Part shown: piece by piece, positions 63,501-64,000 of the stretch
How positions within the stretch are numbered: the stretch's first letter is position 1
Layout: the number at the start of each line of letters is the position of its first letter
Notes under the pieces: model-generated
What the model was told of the DNA's origin: nothing
Seen by the model: only the letters and a program-made list of their open reading frames with translations
The model's database searches: none
Program-made: the position numbers and the translations under genes
Source of the DNA: Paenibacillus rigui
Lineage (GTDB): Bacteria; Bacillota; Bacilli; Paenibacillales; NBRC-103111
Length of the DNA: 64,000 nt
Direction: 5' to 3'
Assembly: GCF_002234615.1 (NCBI RefSeq)
Contig: NZ_NMQW01000030.1
Span: 1 to 64,000, forward strand

Positions 63501-64000
63501 CCTTTGGAAATATGAGCGCTAAGCTCTGGAGGTTGATTATCGAGCTTAATCTTCGCAACATCATAAACCCAGTTGGAATCGTCATGCTTGTAATCTTCCG
63601 GCGTCCATATCGTCAAGTCGCTGTATTTTCCTACCGCCTCCAACGCCTTACTGTCAGCATAGGTTTCGGCGTCAGTGTTGGAGCCTCCTGGATGAGATGC
63701 CAGGAACTCGTTTTTCCAAGTATTATATTGGGTTGGATTTTGGTTTTTGTATGTTTTCATCTTCTCGTACTGCATCAATTCACGTGCCGTATCCCAAGTC
63801 ATATCCGCTGTCCATGAATGCAGGTACCATATCCCGCTGTTCTCCGGTTTAAAAGCCTCCGCCGGCGGCAGCAGCAAGTTGGTCTTGTTGTTTGCCACCA
63901 TCAGACCGACTTGAGCAAGCTCCCCGGGATACAAGCCTTCGCTCGGCTGCAGCCCCGTCAACGAATAGCGCTTCACCGCCGCAAACTGATCCTGGGCCTT
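60590..64000 (-). CDS. Large secreted multi-domain protein, 3' part (continues past the right edge)
   Basis: At least 1,136 residues are encoded and the frame is open to the window edge, so the true start is outside; an internal GTG at 63976 is not a convincing start. The visible part is a chain of Ig/fibronectin-like modules, several ending in D-x-x-G-N (RASDFAGNSTA, YALDGAGNGT, FEDEAGNKGT, VTDEVGNQT). A final ~130-residue domain ends EREREFASFFIGKLSK. There is no SLH motif at the C-terminus, unlike the three genes downstream. It lies 106 bp upstream of the 2,505-residue protein gene in the same orientation and is probably the preceding gene of the same operon. Confidence 0.85.
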   Translation of the reverse strand, partial: KAQDQFAAVKRYSLTGLQPSEGLYPGELAQVGLMVANNKTNLLLPPAEAFKPENSGIWYLHSWTADMTWDTARELMQYEKMKTYKNQNPTQYNTWKNEFLASHPGGSNTDAETYADSKALEAVGKYSDLTIWTPEDYKHDDSNWVYDVAKIKLDNQPPELSAHISKGNNTSEVIARIDAEDAHSGIDPAKLQYQWVKAGDAEQEIGWKQVPESKAVTTLNEVFDDGEYELHVRASDFAGNSTAVTMEEHAVVNSTVTIPTAFTPEPSEKYVQSHDIIFSIQNLNAAAVSYAYSSSAALPSDDKYAQAGSLDPSVTAAVYASVTHSVYGDTVTSSVYRNSYLIPKQLNLNGKQYVHVRVKEDGTNRNYYYYMPYLFDNTPPAAGFSTKEVGYPKPSHTVEVTANDLYNQDGMVIKYQWLRAGDLPPVEVSLKWLPIPDEGKVSIDNSTLAPGQVEDYILYVYALDGAGNGTIAHTGLFRVSREDHAPIEVLQSDLIYLDGDQVDGYQAVVKLELKNKTMAGYELSVSTDDGLTWQAWRPYSNFVKFNVPSGRADQLKLKVKFRSASGVVGDAVSIDSRGYVPSDEPLYGLVAYSTMRPAAGPFAIEVKVPAGVKVVPAEMNPMQPVRTKGNTFEVNQNGLYTFNLSDTLDPSRKEQLLFSVNNIDNTPPVGAIEQKITGPTTANVMVKLSTSEDVRITNNEGRNTYIFTENGSFTFEFEDEAGNKGTATATVTNIDREQPQATVVKSYAYGEQGAKRLKTIQDADGHVLLAEGVTLQIEKPNAGGKDFKVIRGSQLLTLFQDGKAEFTIADLLGNTTVLEETVNGIVSSLPEPDNIVYTFVDEQGNPLPDDQVAVIGGKRYAKGKMKVTLHGKVAAPNQVFRGTVPVLLENGQYSNKISDAAGSYSYDMAFGTNGEMRVALTDLLGHVNKLAIRVDGLDNTAPTIALNRTMVAIEQNKANFNPLTDLGGYTVSDNVSDAAHLKVTVEGVDISRIGKQTATYTVTDEVGNQTAVKQEVVVLPNAGLLITGNGQVLSSALGESVLFDTNRISFKVTGYDEMKVDGQSLSNELGRFDILYHSGLYREGQMKYIAKQITMEQLLNNQYEAVFPETGWYTIIVRTQEREREFASFFIGKLSK

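Overview
The window looks like part of a Paenibacillus-type genome (Firmicutes, moderately high G+C). This rests on gene style rather than on any marker gene: strong AGGAGG ribosome-binding sites, YesM/YesN-like two-component regulators beside sugar ABC transporters, a CcpA-type cre site, a Firmicutes-style Pho box, a c-di-AMP riboswitch and very large secreted proteins with S-layer homology (SLH) domains. I found no rRNA, tRNA or CRISPR array.

Region 1 (1-1000) holds the 5' part of a probable group II intron on the minus strand, lying directly behind the terminator of a 55-residue gene. That gene sits behind a complete c-di-AMP (ydaO/yuaA) riboswitch with its own promoter and expression-platform terminator. 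Region 2 (1-18 kb) is a carbohydrate-use locus: a clan GH-A beta-galactosidase-like enzyme with a divergent LacI regulator, a membrane metallophosphoesterase, an LplA-type binding protein, a GH43 enzyme, an MGH1-like (GH63-type) enzyme, a binding protein with two permeases, and a YesN/YesM two-component pair whose promoter carries a cre-like site. The likely logic is sensing of an extracellular glycan, import of oligosaccharides and intracellular hydrolysis, shut down by preferred sugars.

Region 3 (18-33.5 kb) is mixed: an ECF41-like sigma factor with a SnoaL-like tail, a VOC protein, a secreted purple-acid-phosphatase-like enzyme under a four-repeat Pho box, the divergent trio VTC-domain protein / DUF4956 membrane protein / CotH-like kinase, acetyltransferases, a DinB protein, a WYL regulator, a ferredoxin, an LtrA protein, a DUF4405 cytochrome-like membrane protein and an OmpR-type two-component system.

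Region 4 (33.5-64 kb) is almost entirely four giant minus-strand genes: a partial protein of more than 1,130 residues without SLH at its end, then proteins of about 2,505, 3,348 and 2,885 residues, each with a signal peptide and C-terminal SLH domains. The 2,505- and 2,885-residue proteins share a long collinear core and appear to be diverged paralogues. The 3,348-residue protein is built from three blocks of GLUG-type glycine-rich repeats. A MITE-like inverted-repeat element and terminators separate the last gene from the other three. This surface-protein cluster is the least explained part of the window.
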